DNA of 64,000 nucleotides from the NCBI GenBank assembly GCA_002104985.1, contig MCGO01000002.1, forward strand, positions 806,001 through 870,000, given 5' to 3'. The translations under genes were made by a program, and so were the position numbers. Position 1 is the first letter of the stretch. Every line of letters begins with the position of its first letter. Source of the stretch: Rhizoclosmatium globosum. Lineage: Eukaryota > Chytridiomycota > Chytridiomycetes > Chytridiales > Chytriomycetaceae. Shown here in pieces: positions 1-10,760 of the stretch. A model generated the notes under the pieces. The model was not told where the DNA came from. It saw nothing but the letters and a program-made list of their open reading frames with translations, and ran no database searches.

Positions 1-206
1 CCACTTCAATATCTGCCGAGAAGCCCTGTAGAACAGTGAGCAAGTTGAATCATGTGATAGCGATGCAAGCCTCGGGTTTACTGAGGTTTTCAGAACTTGC
101 CTGTTCATCGCAAAAGACTTCAAGACGGATGGCCATACATCGGTCAATTTGTTCTTTCGTAGTGGCAGTGACAACGGTGAAGGTAGGGGAGGACGGAGCT
201 GTCATA
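1..206 (-). CDS. GNAT-family N-acetyltransferase, 3' part outside window
   Basis: This is the amino-terminal part of a GNAT acetyltransferase, which would transfer an acetyl group from acetyl-CoA to an amine. The ATG lies at 206-204. Exon 1 (206-101) encodes a start very like the next gene, ending in the motif EVFCDEQ. An intron follows at 100-26. It begins GCAAGT rather than GTAAGT and ends CTACAG, so it appears to be a GC-AG intron. Exon 2 (25-1) continues with GFSADIEV and runs off the window. The intron sits at the same codon as in the neighbouring paralogue, which supports a tandem duplication. The substrate cannot be judged from this piece. Confidence 0.7.
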
Positions 207-383
207 TTTTTTGGTGATTTGATTTTGGATTTGTTTGGAAAGGGAGGTCAGGAACGAGCGGATGTGATAGGGAAAGTCAGTAACCTTAATAGTAGTCCAT
301 TCTTTATTAAGAGTAGATGCCTTATAGTAGTTCTTATCTCCTTACGCTATCCGGCTAACCTTCCATATTTCCGTAATTTTCAA

Positions 384-911
384 TCACTCCAAAGACTTCA
401 CCATCATAATATGAGGCGCTCCACCTTCAAGAACCACTTCTCCTTCAGGCACGAAGCCGCAGGATGCATAAAATCGTTGGGCGACACACTGTGAGAGTAA
501 TTTGGCAACCCGGAACGTTCCTTGTCTTCGAGCTTCCTGTTCCGCCGCAGTCATAAGCGCTGTTCCAGCACCTTTCATTCTTCCTTCCTTGGCTACAACT
601 ACTCGTCCAATCTTAACAATTGTCTTGTCCGTGGGTATGCAAACACGCGACAGGTTCCAATTGCATTGTTCAGATTCGATGTATCCTCCGAAGGAAATAG
701 GAGGAAGTGTTTTGCAATAGCATCATATTCATCTGATTCATTCTCTCGGGAAAAGCCCTAGTATATAATCAGAAAACGTTGACAGTATCGTTTGAAAAGA
801 GCAACAAACTTGTTCATCGCAAAAGACAGCGAGGCGGAGAGCCAGACACTTTTCGAGTTGCTCTTTGGAAGTTACAGGAATCACGGTAAAGGCGGGACTT
901 GCAGTTACCAT
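384..911 (-). CDS. GNAT-family N-acetyltransferase, tandem paralogue with one frame break
   Basis: A second GNAT acetyltransferase follows on the same strand. I place the start at 911 because the first residues then line up with the upstream paralogue (MVTASPAFTV against MTAPSSPTFTV); an in-frame ATG at 1016 is less likely. Exon 1 ends in AVFCDEQ at 810, an intron spans 809-758, and exon 2 starts with GFSREN. The acetyl-CoA loop region is visible as RMKGAGTALM, and the carboxyl end contains RFYASCGF, both typical of GNAT folds. The frame changes once near 640, between AIGTCRV and the following IGRVVVAKEG strand. Restoring one base would join the two halves. It is either a sequencing error or an early pseudogene. 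Confidence 0.7.
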
Positions 912-1329
912 CTGTTCAACTGTCTGCACTAGGTATTCAGGGTTTGAAAACAAAATTGAAACCATTGTTTTTTCAAACACAGCACAATATAGTGGGTGAT
1001 ATAGTGACTCGTTCAATAATACAAGTAAGCGTTACTATCTCTTGTGCTGATATTAGTTCTGGAGAGAAATAGCGGTAACGCCGAACCTAAAAACCTACCA
1101 AACGGTATACCAAATGGTGGCAAGGACGCATGAGCTCAAATCAGGAATGATATGATTCATGGACAAAGATGCTTGTTGGTTTTGGGAAAATCAGCAACCC
1201 AATTTTGTTTTGCAGTGTCTCGTTTTGGCACCTGATCACCCGCCCCTGAAACGCACCAGCGCTTGCGATCCGAACCAAGTGAGTGTGATTGAGGAGTGGA
1301 TAGCGAACCTTTTGCTGACTCAACGTTAG

Positions 1330-3929
1330 TGAGCCGCGCACGCACCACGAATCCGGCGGCGTCGTTGAATGCGATGGACGTGACTCCGATCTCAGCGACG
1401 TCGACGAGGAACTCAACTCGAATGCGCAGCTCAGACAGAACAACTCGTTCCAACAACAACAACAACAACAACAGCCGCAGCCACCGCCGAGAAAGGGCTT
1501 CTTTGGCTTCGGTCGCAGACAGGACCAGCCACAGCCAGCAGCAGCAACAACAACAACAGATGCAGATGCAGGGCTTCCCGCAGCAGCAGCAGCAACAGCC
1601 ATACAGCCAGGGCCCGTATCAGCAGCAGCCAGCAGCAGTTCCAACCACAACAACAGCAACAGCTGTACCAACAACAAATGAACTGGCAGCAACAACCTCA
1701 AGGACAGCAGAATTTGATGCCGATGCAGATGCAGATGGCCCAGGTACTTCCACTTCCTTTGAGACACACATCAACTCCTAACCCAATTACTACTGATTCA
1801 GCCCCACGAAAGCCGTGCCAAAAACGTCTCAGTAACCTCGAAAAGAGACTTAGTATAGAGAAGCGACTTTCACTGGATGGATCTGGATCAAAACGTGCCT
1901 CGCTGGAACTCAAATTACACGATGGATTGATTGTCGTGGACGAAGAAGAGCGGCTGAAGCAGCAGCGTCGTCCTCCAAATAATGTCATTGCTCATCCGCA
2001 AGTTCAGAATCATCAAATGATGCAGCAGCAACAGCAACAACAACCAGGAAGCTTTCCTCCCCGATCTGTATCCTCTCCAACGCAGCCAAACTTTCCTCAG
2101 ATGGGTATGCCGATGCAACGCCCTCCTCCATCTCAGCCCTACAATCCTCAGATGCAGCAACAGCAGTTTGGAAATCGCCCTCCCACTGGAGCTCCAATGA
2201 TGGGGCCTCCAGGAATGGCTGGACCTCAAATGGGACCTATTAGACCTCAAATGGGACCAGGACCTATGGACCAGGACCTATGGGACCGATGGGACCAGGG
2301 CCTATGGGACCGATGGGGCCAGGAACTATGGGTCCTATGGGTCCAGGTGTTCCACCACCAATGGGAAGTCCAGGCCCCTACCAGGGTCCTCCAAGACAAG
2401 GAAGCTTGAATAGTCAGGGAAGTATGAACAGCCAAAACTTTTCACCGACCCAGCAGCAATTCCAACGTCCTCCTCCACAAATGATGGGTCAACAATACGA
2501 AAGACCTACCCCTTCTCCACAAGGATTCCCTGGCAGTACACCAACACAACCACCTCAATCAATGATGCCTGTTGGAGCCAGTCGTCCAATGACACAACTT
2601 CCACAGGTTCCAGTGGGTGCTGCTCTGCCAAATATCGTTAGATCAAGTCCAATGATGCTGGATCTGTTTGGCTCTGATCCATCACAACCCGAAGCTGCAG
2701 CACCACCAGGTCCTCGCGCACCCACCAATGTTGCCGCTTCAACTCCGCCTCTCAAACATCCTGCAACAATTAAAGAGGAAGAATCTCAATTCAAAGAAGC
2801 TTCTGATGACGAAGACGACATGCGTCCAGCCATTCCAACAAAGCAGCAAATTGCTGCATCAGCCGGCGAAGAGTACGATGAAGATGACGACGAATCCATC
2901 TCATTCCTCTCCTATGATGAATTGACCGAAGATAACACGGAATACAACGCAATCGTTGACTATGACTTACTGGATATGATTATGGGTGGCAGTACGGACT
3001 ATGACGCTCCTATGCCTCGCGCTTCGCATACCCGAAAAGTCAACTTCAACACTCAAGTTAAAGCTCAGAGTCTTGTACGAGTTCTGAAGGAAGGCGAAGT
3101 CCCTCCAAGTCAAGGTGCTGTGGATCCTGACACCGACACTGAGTTTGAAAGCGAAAGTATGGATGAAGCCGAGGACGAGTACGAAGAAGAGGAGGAAGAA
3201 GAATGGGATGACACTCCGCCAAGTCCTGTTGTCGAAGTACTCACTGTCCACGCGTTGCGACCACCTGTCTACGGCGAGAACGAAGAAGTTCCCGAAGAAC
3301 ACCTGATGCTCCCCCCAGAGATCACTCCTCGCGGCGTCTCGTTAAAAATGGACTCAAGTACCCTCACAGGATCCGAAATCTCAAGCCCAGACGAACTAAC
3401 ACCTCTCGGAACCGCGCCACCTCCAGACGTAACCGCCAACTCCACAGCCACAAGCACCGACGACACAAGCCCCACCGACTCAACCCCAACAACCGGCCCC
3501 CGCAAAAAAGTCCGACACGTCCAAATCCAGACCCGCGGTGCAACAATGAAACACCAGCAAACCATGACGGACTTGACCATGGCAACCGACCTTGGCGACG
3601 GGTTCTCTGAAATGGCGGACCTGCTGACTGGAGCCGGTGCCGCACCCGATCCACGCGTTACAACTCTTGAAGCGGCGAAATCGGACGTTGAGAGAGAAAA
3701 CGCGGCTTTGAGGGAGACGATTGCGCAGTTGCAGGCGGCTGCGGCTATTGCTGCTAGTGAACGGGAGGAGGCGCAAGCTAGGTATGAAACTGCTGGAGTT
3801 CAAACTTCGAGACGGATTAAGGAGCTGGTGAATGAGAAAACTGCGATGGAGGTTGAGATGGATGCACTTCGAGTCCAGGTGAAGGGGTTGGAAGATTTGG
3901 TCAACAAGTGGACTATGGATGAAGTATAG
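1330..3929 (+). CDS. Gln/Pro-rich protein with acidic middle and C-terminal coiled coil; 5' end unresolved
   Basis: The product is not recognised. The coding part is followed from a likely splice acceptor at 1329 (intron GTGAGT...GTTAG from about 1279); the first exon is unclear. It begins with a short acidic stretch and an RKGFFGFGRR motif, then long Gln/Met-rich repeats, a KRLSNLEKRLS segment, Pro/Met-rich MGPGPM repeats (about 2220-2360), acidic tracts around 2800-3220, and a carboxyl coiled coil (3660-3920). The reading frame moves three times, all inside simple repeats: near 1540, near 1620 and at about 2268, where one G is missing from a GGA-CCA repeat. A disordered scaffold or regulatory protein is the most one can say. 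The long downstream frame (2280-3929) is uninterrupted. Confidence 0.6.
1450..1690 (+). repeat. CAA/CAG microsatellite tracts within coding sequence
   Basis: Runs of CAA and CAG codons encode poly-Gln in the preferred frames. Two of the three frame changes of this gene fall here, so slippage or mis-sequencing in the repeats is the likely cause. Confidence 0.7.
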
Positions 3930-4109
3930 TTCGGAAAGGGGGGGTTAGAGTAATTTGGTTGTTGTGTAGATTTATTCATTTTTTTCGTTTCGTCTCTGGT
4001 TTAGATTAACTGTACCGTTTTTGTTGTTGTTCTTGGAAATAATGATAAATATCAAATTGAAAGGGTCAATTTAATCTAATTCGCAAACAAATGGTTAACG
4101 AACCTAATC

Positions 4110-4483
4110 TCCAGTGTTATGGAAGTATCTGCAGATAATTGGAAGCAGATTGTCTACTGTTTGATTGTGGTTGTTGCTGTCGGTTTTGGAATTTAAAACA
4201 ATCTCATTGCAGGGCGGATTTTTGTACTTGTTGAGCTTATATCAAGAATAACCAGCTCTGTCAACTTTTTCCAGTCGATCAGGAGAGTCATTCGGCTTGC
4301 ATTCCTGATCAACCGATTGGGAGGCAACATTGCCTGCTTATTCCAAAAGATAGTCCAGTTAGACGAGCACTGATCCGAAGATCTCTTGAAAGTATTGAGA
4401 CATTATTCATGTTTCCAATCGGGCTTGGTGCGCTTATGTTTCTTTCCTCCTTGGTTGTCTACAAGGCGAAACTGGGTGTCTAG
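4110..4483 (+). pseudogene. Decayed 3' fragment of a DHA2-type MFS transporter
   Basis: This stretch reads like the end of the intact transporter at 6621-8456, but with stops and frame changes. Recognisable pieces include SADNWKQIVYCLI, a VNFFQSI-like segment and the last helix region with PIGLGALM, ending at a stop at 4481. Only the carboxyl end of the transporter is present and no start region can be found upstream. It is a pseudogene remnant produced by duplication and truncation. Confidence 0.75.
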
Positions 4484-4569
4484 AAAATAAAATCACTGTA
4501 ACGACAAGATTTCTTTTCATATTGAAGTATTTACTTCAACTGAATATATTGATAGGTACAATTAATTTA

Positions 4570-5621
4570 TCACTCTTTCAACAGTCCAACGAGCTCATGA
4601 GTCTGAGGAAGGAAATATGCAAGTGTGCGTTTCGTGTAATCCAACGAATCCAACTGCAAGTTGTCAATGATATCCTCCAATAGATGTGCCTGGCCCGCCG
4701 CCATCCCACCAGTTGGTTCCACTTGAGCATTTACAACATGAACGTGAAAATGGTAATAAGAGGGCTGTCATAAACGTATTAGGTTGATAGGAGTTCCTTA
4801 ACCACTCACTTGATAATGCACAAACAATCTTAATCCATTCGCAGAAATCCCATATCGCTCCTTCACAAGCTTTTCAACAGCGCCTTTTACCTTCTTCAAA
4901 AACGATACATTGGAGCCTCTCAAATCCCTCAAACTTTTCAACTTCTCACCATCCGCAGCAATCACGAGCAAGTACAAATTCGCAATAGTACGTTGATCCC
5001 ATTTACTATCCGGCAAAATGACAAACCCATCCGCTCCTTCCTCAGAATACAACAAATCCTCCACTTCAGCCTCACGTTTGACAATTTTGTCGATCCAACT
5101 GGTGCGAGCCTTTGGAATCGCATCAATATACTTTTTGACGACTGTATTGTACTTTTCCGGTGTCTCGAGAATTTTGACGAAGGGGACGGAGACGTACTTT
5201 CGAATGTGAGTCAACGTGCAAGGGTGAATGAACTGAAGCTTGTGCGTCGACTCAAAGCGAGCAAGGTATCTCAAGTAGATGTCGTTTTCTGCAATGACGT
5301 CCGTTGAAGGGTTCACTGGCGCAGCTGTGATTAATGCGTGGTCAGCTTCAGTGTATGCAGACTTGTCGGCCATTGCGATTGAGAACGCGGAGGGATTCAG
5401 CGCAATCTTTTCAGTGCAGAAAGCAATGAGGTAATTGACGTCGGACTTTGCGCGAGTGGAGTCGAATGCGTTGGTTTCGTCTAGTTTGCCGATTAGAAGT
5501 TGGAGGTGTAACCAGGCCCTGTACCTTGAGACAATGATGTCAGCAACAATCCCGTGCTCTTGCTTGTAGTTGATTCATAGAGAGGCAACAGGACGCGGAG
5601 GGATGAGAGATTGGTCGCCAT
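4570..5621 (-). CDS. dcpS: Scavenger mRNA-decapping enzyme (DcpS/Dcs1), HIT family
   Basis: The enzyme hydrolyses the m7G cap left after 3'-5' mRNA decay. The middle shows NDIYLRYL, DGFVILPDSKW and LYLLVIAADG, matching the DcpS core. After an intron at about 4743-4796 the last exon gives PSYYHFHVHVV, the HIT triad with the catalytic central His, and ends at 4570. The order (N-terminal domain, hinge, HIT domain) and length are normal. The amino terminus is less certain: MATNLSSLRVLLPLYES (from 5621) and the LLIGKLDETNAFD segment lie in different frames, joined near 5550, so a base may be missing there or a small exon overlooked. The gene sits between two transporter remnants of opposite orientation. 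Confidence 0.9.
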
Positions 5622-5765
5622 TCTTGGATCTTTCTGTGTGAACTTTTTTTGTAACCCGCTTTTAAGATTAAACAACGATTTATCAGGATTACAGAAATAT
5701 GTTAATACGGAGAGTACTTTATCTCAAGTATTCATCTGAACTCTAGTGTTCAGTGTTCTACAGCG

Positions 5766-6362
5766 TGGCTGGCCAAAACAATCGGCAGTCATTGTTATGA
5801 TAGGATCTGGGTTGATGTCAACCATGAATGAGTCTGCTGAAAATTGGAAACAGATCATTTATTGCTTGATTGCTGGTAATGTTTAAAATGCCTGTGTCCT
5901 CAACTTAAGAACCTTTGACACATGTGTCGGCGTTGGGTTTGCCATTCAAAGCAACATTATTGCTGGACAAGTCACGGTTCCAGTTGAAATGCTGTCGGTG
6001 ATGACCAGTTCCGTCAACTTTTTCCAATCGATTGTTGGAGTAATTGGACTGGCTGTTTGTTCCGCCTATGTGAATAACAGGCTTGGAGACAACCACTTGT
6101 GGAATTCAACACAACTTTGACTCTGCCAGAAGGAATCCCAGTCTCGATCATTTTTCAACATCCTTCCACACTTCACAACCTTTCCATCATTCAAGATGGC
6201 AGTACAATCCAGCAAGCGTTGATTCGTGGGTACTTGGAAACATTGAAGGCTATTTTTATGTTCCCTGTTGGTCTGGGCGCTTTGATGCTTATTTCGTGCA
6301 TGTTTGTTACTATGGCAAGGTTGCCAGTCAATAAAACAAAGAAGTCCGCCGTTGAGGCGTAA
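5766..6362 (+). pseudogene. 5'-truncated DHA2-type MFS transporter remnant
   Basis: The remnant matches the last third of the intact transporter just downstream: IGSGLMSTMNESAENWKQII, then SVNFFQSIVGVIGL, then IRGYLETLKAIFMFPVG, ending at 6362. The last intron is still recognisable by its GTAATG donor near 5877, but its acceptor AG has become TG near 5931. The frame breaks near 6085 and the amino-terminal two thirds are absent. Keeping intron sequence shows it arose by DNA duplication rather than through a reverse-transcribed mRNA. Confidence 0.8.
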
Positions 6363-6620
6363 TGGGCTTGAATATGCTTGTGAGTGTGTATGTATGGTGG
6401 ATAGTGATCACAGAAATTTCAAATTTGTAATGATTGTGTGGATATCAAATGCATGGACGTGAATTCGTCAGCTATATGGGACAAGTCTCTATTTTTGGGG
6501 GGTTGAAATTGTTTGATGCCGACTTCGGCGATTTTAATTCGAAAACACTTCTGAAAAAGAATAAAAACCTCTTCAGTTCCCTCCGAACCACTCCATCAAT
6601 CTCAGTACCAAATTAAAATC

Positions 6621-8456
6621 ATGACTGAATCTCGTCAACAAAACTCGAGCCCAGAGTTTCTCGTTACAGATACATCCTCAACTCAATCCCTCCCCAAGTC
6701 GGACAAGTTCGTCATTGTCGATGCAAACCCTGCTCCATTGCTTACAACACTAGAATTCGTTCTAGTCTTTATTGGACTTGCCCTCGCTGTGTTCCTTGCT
6801 GCTTTAGACCAGGTAATTTCAGTAATGACACGCCCCATTGTTTCAAGCTTACTAACACATCACAGACAATCGTCGCCGTCGCCCTCCAAGCTATCGCCAA
6901 TGAATTCCAGTCCTTGGACCAAATCAACTGGATCGGCACTGGATACTTCCTGACTGCAACAGCCTTCATCCCAGTGTACGGCCAACTCGCCGACATTTTC
7001 GGTCGTAAATCCATTTTCCTTCTCGCGATCGGGATCTTTGAGCTCGGATCTCTTTTGTGTGGTGTTGCAACGTCCATGAATATGTTGATTGCTGCACGTG
7101 CGATTGCGGGTGTGGGTGGAAGTGGAATCTTTTCGTTGGCGATTATCATTATTTCGGATTTGACGAGTGTGAGAGATCGTGGAAAGTATCTTGGTCTTAT
7201 TGGTGCTTGTTATGGACTTGCTTCTGTTGCTGGACCTCTTCTTGGTGGTGTCTTTGTCGATCATGTTACATGGCGTTGGGTCTTCTACATCAACTTGCCA
7301 ATTGGTGCTTTTACCGTCGGTGTCATTGTTGCATTCTTGAAGTTGAGAAAGATTGGAAGTGGAAGCTTGATGGAGTCGTTCAAGAAGGTGGATGTGTTGG
7401 GAACAGTGTTGCTCGTTGCTTCAGTTATTTGTCTCTTGATTCCCATTCAGGGAGGAGGTTCACAGTATGCATGGAACTCTCCTCTCGTCATCACTTTGTT
7501 TGGTAAGTTTTAAGCAATTCAGAATGAGCGTGTCTAACATCTGGCTGTAGTTATTGGATTCATTCTCCTCATTGCATTCCTCTACGTTGAAGGATGGGTA
7601 GCCACCAACCCAGTCTTGTCGTTTGAGCTTTTCAAGAACTATAAAGTTCTGGCTGTCTTTGCTTCTACCTTTTTCTTGGGCTGCGCGTTCTTTATCCTCG
7701 TCTTCTACTCCCCATTGTGGTTCCAAATTGTTTTGGGTTCCACTGCCACTGATGCTGGAGTTCGCACGATTCCACTTATCATGGGTCTTGTCATCTTCTC
7801 TATCGCAACTGGAGTCGTCGTCACAACCACGGGATTGTTTTTCTTCTTCTTACCGGCCTCTGCTATCATTTTGATGATTGGATCTGGTTTGATGACCACT
7901 ATGGATGAAAATGCAGCCACTTGGAAGCAAATTATTTACTTGCTTATTGCCGGTACGTCTCTTTAAGATGCCATTGTAGTTGAAAGTATAACTAAAACAT
8001 GGGAAATCTACAGGTGTTGGAGTTGGTTGTGGTATTCAAACCAACTTGATCGCCGGACAAGTTTCCGTTCCTGCTGAGATGGTCTCTATTATCACCTCTA
8101 CCACAAACTTTTTCCAATCCATTGGTGCAGTTATTGGAATCGCCATCTGTTCTTCTTTGTTCAACAACAACTTAGCTGGTAATATCGCAAGTGCTCTTGT
8201 TCAATATAACGCAACTTTGACTTTGATCGACGGAGCCTCTCCGGACATTATCTTCAAAGACTCTTCTTCTATCCACAACCCAGCCTTGGTTCCACACGAT
8301 AGTCCACTTCAACAAGCTTTGATTCATGGATATTTGGAAACTCTCCGAACACTCTTCTACCTTCCGATCGGTTTCGGAGCGTGTATGCTTGTTTCCTGTA
8401 TGTTTGCGACGAAGGAGCGACTTCCAAAGGGCGCTGAAATGGCCATGGGTGCTTGA
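6621..8456 (+). CDS. MFS drug efflux transporter, DHA2 family (14 helices)
   Basis: This is a proton-coupled exporter of the DHA2 type, expected in the plasma membrane. Four exons are separated by introns at 6813-6865, 7503-7550 and 7953-8023. The first helix carries [10 protein letters not shown], the DHA2 signature; [11 protein letters not shown] is motif A in the loop after helix 2; GPLLGG is the helix-5 motif C of antiporters. About 14 hydrophobic segments follow, and the carboxyl end is short. The start gives a polar amino-terminal tail of about 35 residues before helix 1. Families of this kind export drugs, toxins or amino acids; the substrate cannot be told. A close paralogue lies at 47893-49799 and two remnants lie upstream. 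Confidence 0.92.
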
Positions 8457-8533
8457 TTTAGTTTAGCTTTTACAGCATTTTGTTTTTAATTATATTCAAC
8501 AAGTTGACAATATTTATAAATGTGCTGCCTCAT

Positions 8534-9205
8534 TTACACTGATTCCATTTCTTTCTCGATTGCAATAACTTCTTCCAGTGGTAACCAATGGAACTTCACC
8601 GACCAAGCTGGATCTTGGCCGATTGGATCCCAACGCAAGTCAATATTAAATCCGCCCTTCTTGAAACTCTTTCTACTAAACTGCACGTCCTTGTTGAGAG
8701 GATGGTTTGCAAAGTCTTCGAGACAAGCGAGGGCGTTGTGTTCACGTTCGGTCTGAGTTGAGCAGGAAGCCGCACGATCGGCCTTGAATCCCCTCAATGC
8801 AAACTCAGCATGTTCCCAGCCAGTACTATACACGCTCCCTTCTTTCGGCGAGGGCAATTCAATGACACGAACAATGCGTGTTCCAGCGGGACCAAAGCCG
8901 GCGGCTGAGTCATCGCCTTCCCAGTCCGGATCGTCAATATGCAAAGCGGCGTCGTCGGCAAGGCGGAAAGTGGAGATGTTCCGTCCGGCGACCGGGGCCT
9001 CGACGAGCAGCGATCCGCGGCCGTTGAGAAAGGCGGCCCAGGCGTCGTACTCGGCGATGGTGCCCACGCGCAAACACAAATGGTCGAGCGGCACTCGGGA
9101 CAGGTGAGTGCGGCTCCATTCGTGCTGCTGCTTCAGTGTCGACAGAAGGTGTTTTGCGAAGGGAATGCCGGCTGCGAGAGTTGATTCGAATTCACTTGAT
9201 GCCAT
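8534..9205 (-). CDS. YecM-like protein, glyoxalase-fold metal-binding family
   Basis: This intronless gene encodes 223 residues resembling bacterial YecM, a small protein of the vicinal-oxygen-chelate (glyoxalase/dioxygenase) fold with unknown reaction. Shared marks are DHLCLRV near residue 41, an ELPSPKEG loop, GWEHAEFAL near residue 129 and NIDLRW near residue 190, in the same order as in YecM. The His and Glu in these motifs are the likely metal ligands. The coding sequence is more GC-rich at its start than most neighbours. YecM is best known from bacteria, so the gene may have been acquired by transfer. It diverges from the App1-like gene, with 150 bp between the two starts. Confidence 0.75.
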   Translation of the reverse strand: MASSEFESTLAAGIPFAKHLLSTLKQQHEWSRTHLSRVPLDHLCLRVGTIAEYDAWAAFLNGRGSLLVEAPVAGRNISTFRLADDAALHIDDPDWEGDDSAAGFGPAGTRIVRVIELPSPKEGSVYSTGWEHAEFALRGFKADRAASCSTQTEREHNALACLEDFANHPLNKDVQFSRKSFKKGGFNIDLRWDPIGQDPAWSVKFHWLPLEEVIAIEKEMESV

Positions 9206-9355
9206 TTGCGAATCAAAAAGAATGAAAGAAAGCAGGAAAGAAAGAACAGTTTACGAAAAGGAAGAAAGAAGAGAAATGAGCTAGTAATTATAGTCGAACT
9301 TCTATGATTTTATGTAATTGATTTAAACGAGTTTTAAGTTGAAACATTAACACTC

Positions 9356-10760
9356 ATGGTCACCGAACCCGAAGACATTGCCTCTGTGCACCCCGTCCCG
9401 CCGATGTCGCCGCCCCCGCCCTCAGTTGTCGAGCCCGTGTCAGTGACAGACGACACGTCTGTGCATCTGTCGCTGTTTCCGACGACGGCGTTCTGGACGG
9501 GCACGGGCACGAGCAACGGCGACACACTCACCGTCCCCGTCAAAGGCTGGGCCCACGTGGCAAAGCGCACGTCCTTCCGCCGGAACCTGATCCTCGGAAT
9601 CGGAAAGCGTCTGCTCAGTCCGATCCGCTCTGACACGAGCTCCGAAAGCGACAAGTCCTTCGACCAGCGGGCCGGTGCCTTCCTCGATGCCCCGCTTGCC
9701 GAGCAGCAGTGTCTGCGCGTGGTGCTGAGTGCGAAGGCCGTGAGTGAGAGGGACGATCTGGAGCTGGTGGATCTGGATGCCCTTGCTGGCTTTGACTGCT
9801 TCCCTGACGTCAATTCAAGTGGTTTGTACGATGCCACCATTTCGATTCCAAGAGATGCGTTCGAGAAGATGGAATTGGCTCAGCGAAACACTCTGTTTGT
9901 TGTTGCCTACAAGCAGAAGGGGCCTCAGGCTGGTGTTTACTCAGTGACCACGTGCACAGTGGTTGGGGACTCGAAAGGCTATTCCATCATTAGTGACTTG
10001 GACGATACAATCAAGAATTCAGATGTGCATCTTGGTGCTCTCCCTGCTCTCAACAATGCCTTCTTTGTGCCCACGGCCCAACCTATTCCTGGCATGTCTG
10101 ACCTGTACCAATTGTTCTTGAAGTATGTATCCTGTGCCCTGACGATTGAATGTATTTTGAAGATTGTAGGGTTTTCAACCTAATGTCGTTGATTGCGTAC
10201 TATAGTTGTTGTGATTTGGACAACAGGATCCCCCCTCCCCTCCATTCAACCAACCCACTCTAACCCCTCATCTACAGCAACACAAATACATCATTCCATT
10301 ACGTTTCCGCATCTCCATTCCAACTCGTTGACCCAATTAACAAGTTCCTTATCGACAACTCATTCCCCGCTGGAGGTGTCATTCTCCGCGATGTCTGGAA
10401 ACAAAGCTCTCGACGAGGATACAAGGATCAAGTTGTCAAGGAACTATTCGATGTGCGTTTGTTTTTCTTGAACGGTCCTTACTCACCCATACCAATTTTT
10501 ACTAGCACTATCCAAACCGTTCGTTCATCCTGATTGGAGACGCTGGCGAAAAAGATGCCGAAATTTATGCGAGTGTGTATCACAAATACACTGATCGAGT
10601 TGCCAAGATTCTGATTCGTGATGTTGCGGAAGGAAAGAATGCAGAGCAAATCAAGTTTGTGCACAACGCATTGAAGGATGTTCCAGCGGAAATCTGGGGA
10701 ATGTTCACGGATCCAGGATCTTTGACTGCATTGACTCTTGCATTGGGGAAGGAACAATAA
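9356..10760 (+). CDS. App1-like phosphatidate phosphatase (DUF2183)
   Basis: The protein has the catalytic domain of App1, the actin-patch phosphatidate phosphatase that converts phosphatidate to diacylglycerol. SDLDDTIKNSDV near residue 220 contains the DxDxT nucleophile motif of the HAD-like superfamily. The next exon gives FHYVSASPFQL and FPAGGVILRD, and the last gives SFILIGDAGEKDAEIY, all hallmarks of the domain. Introns lie at 10123-10277 (155 bp, longer than usual here) and 10453-10505. The amino-terminal third is a beta-rich region and a variable segment, as in the family. It may act in membrane traffic at endocytic sites. Confidence 0.88.

Noticed and set aside
1141..1767. Minus-strand open frames opposite the Gln-rich gene
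   Set aside because: They are Leu/Ala/Cys-rich mirror images of CAG/CAA repeats and have no domain of their own.
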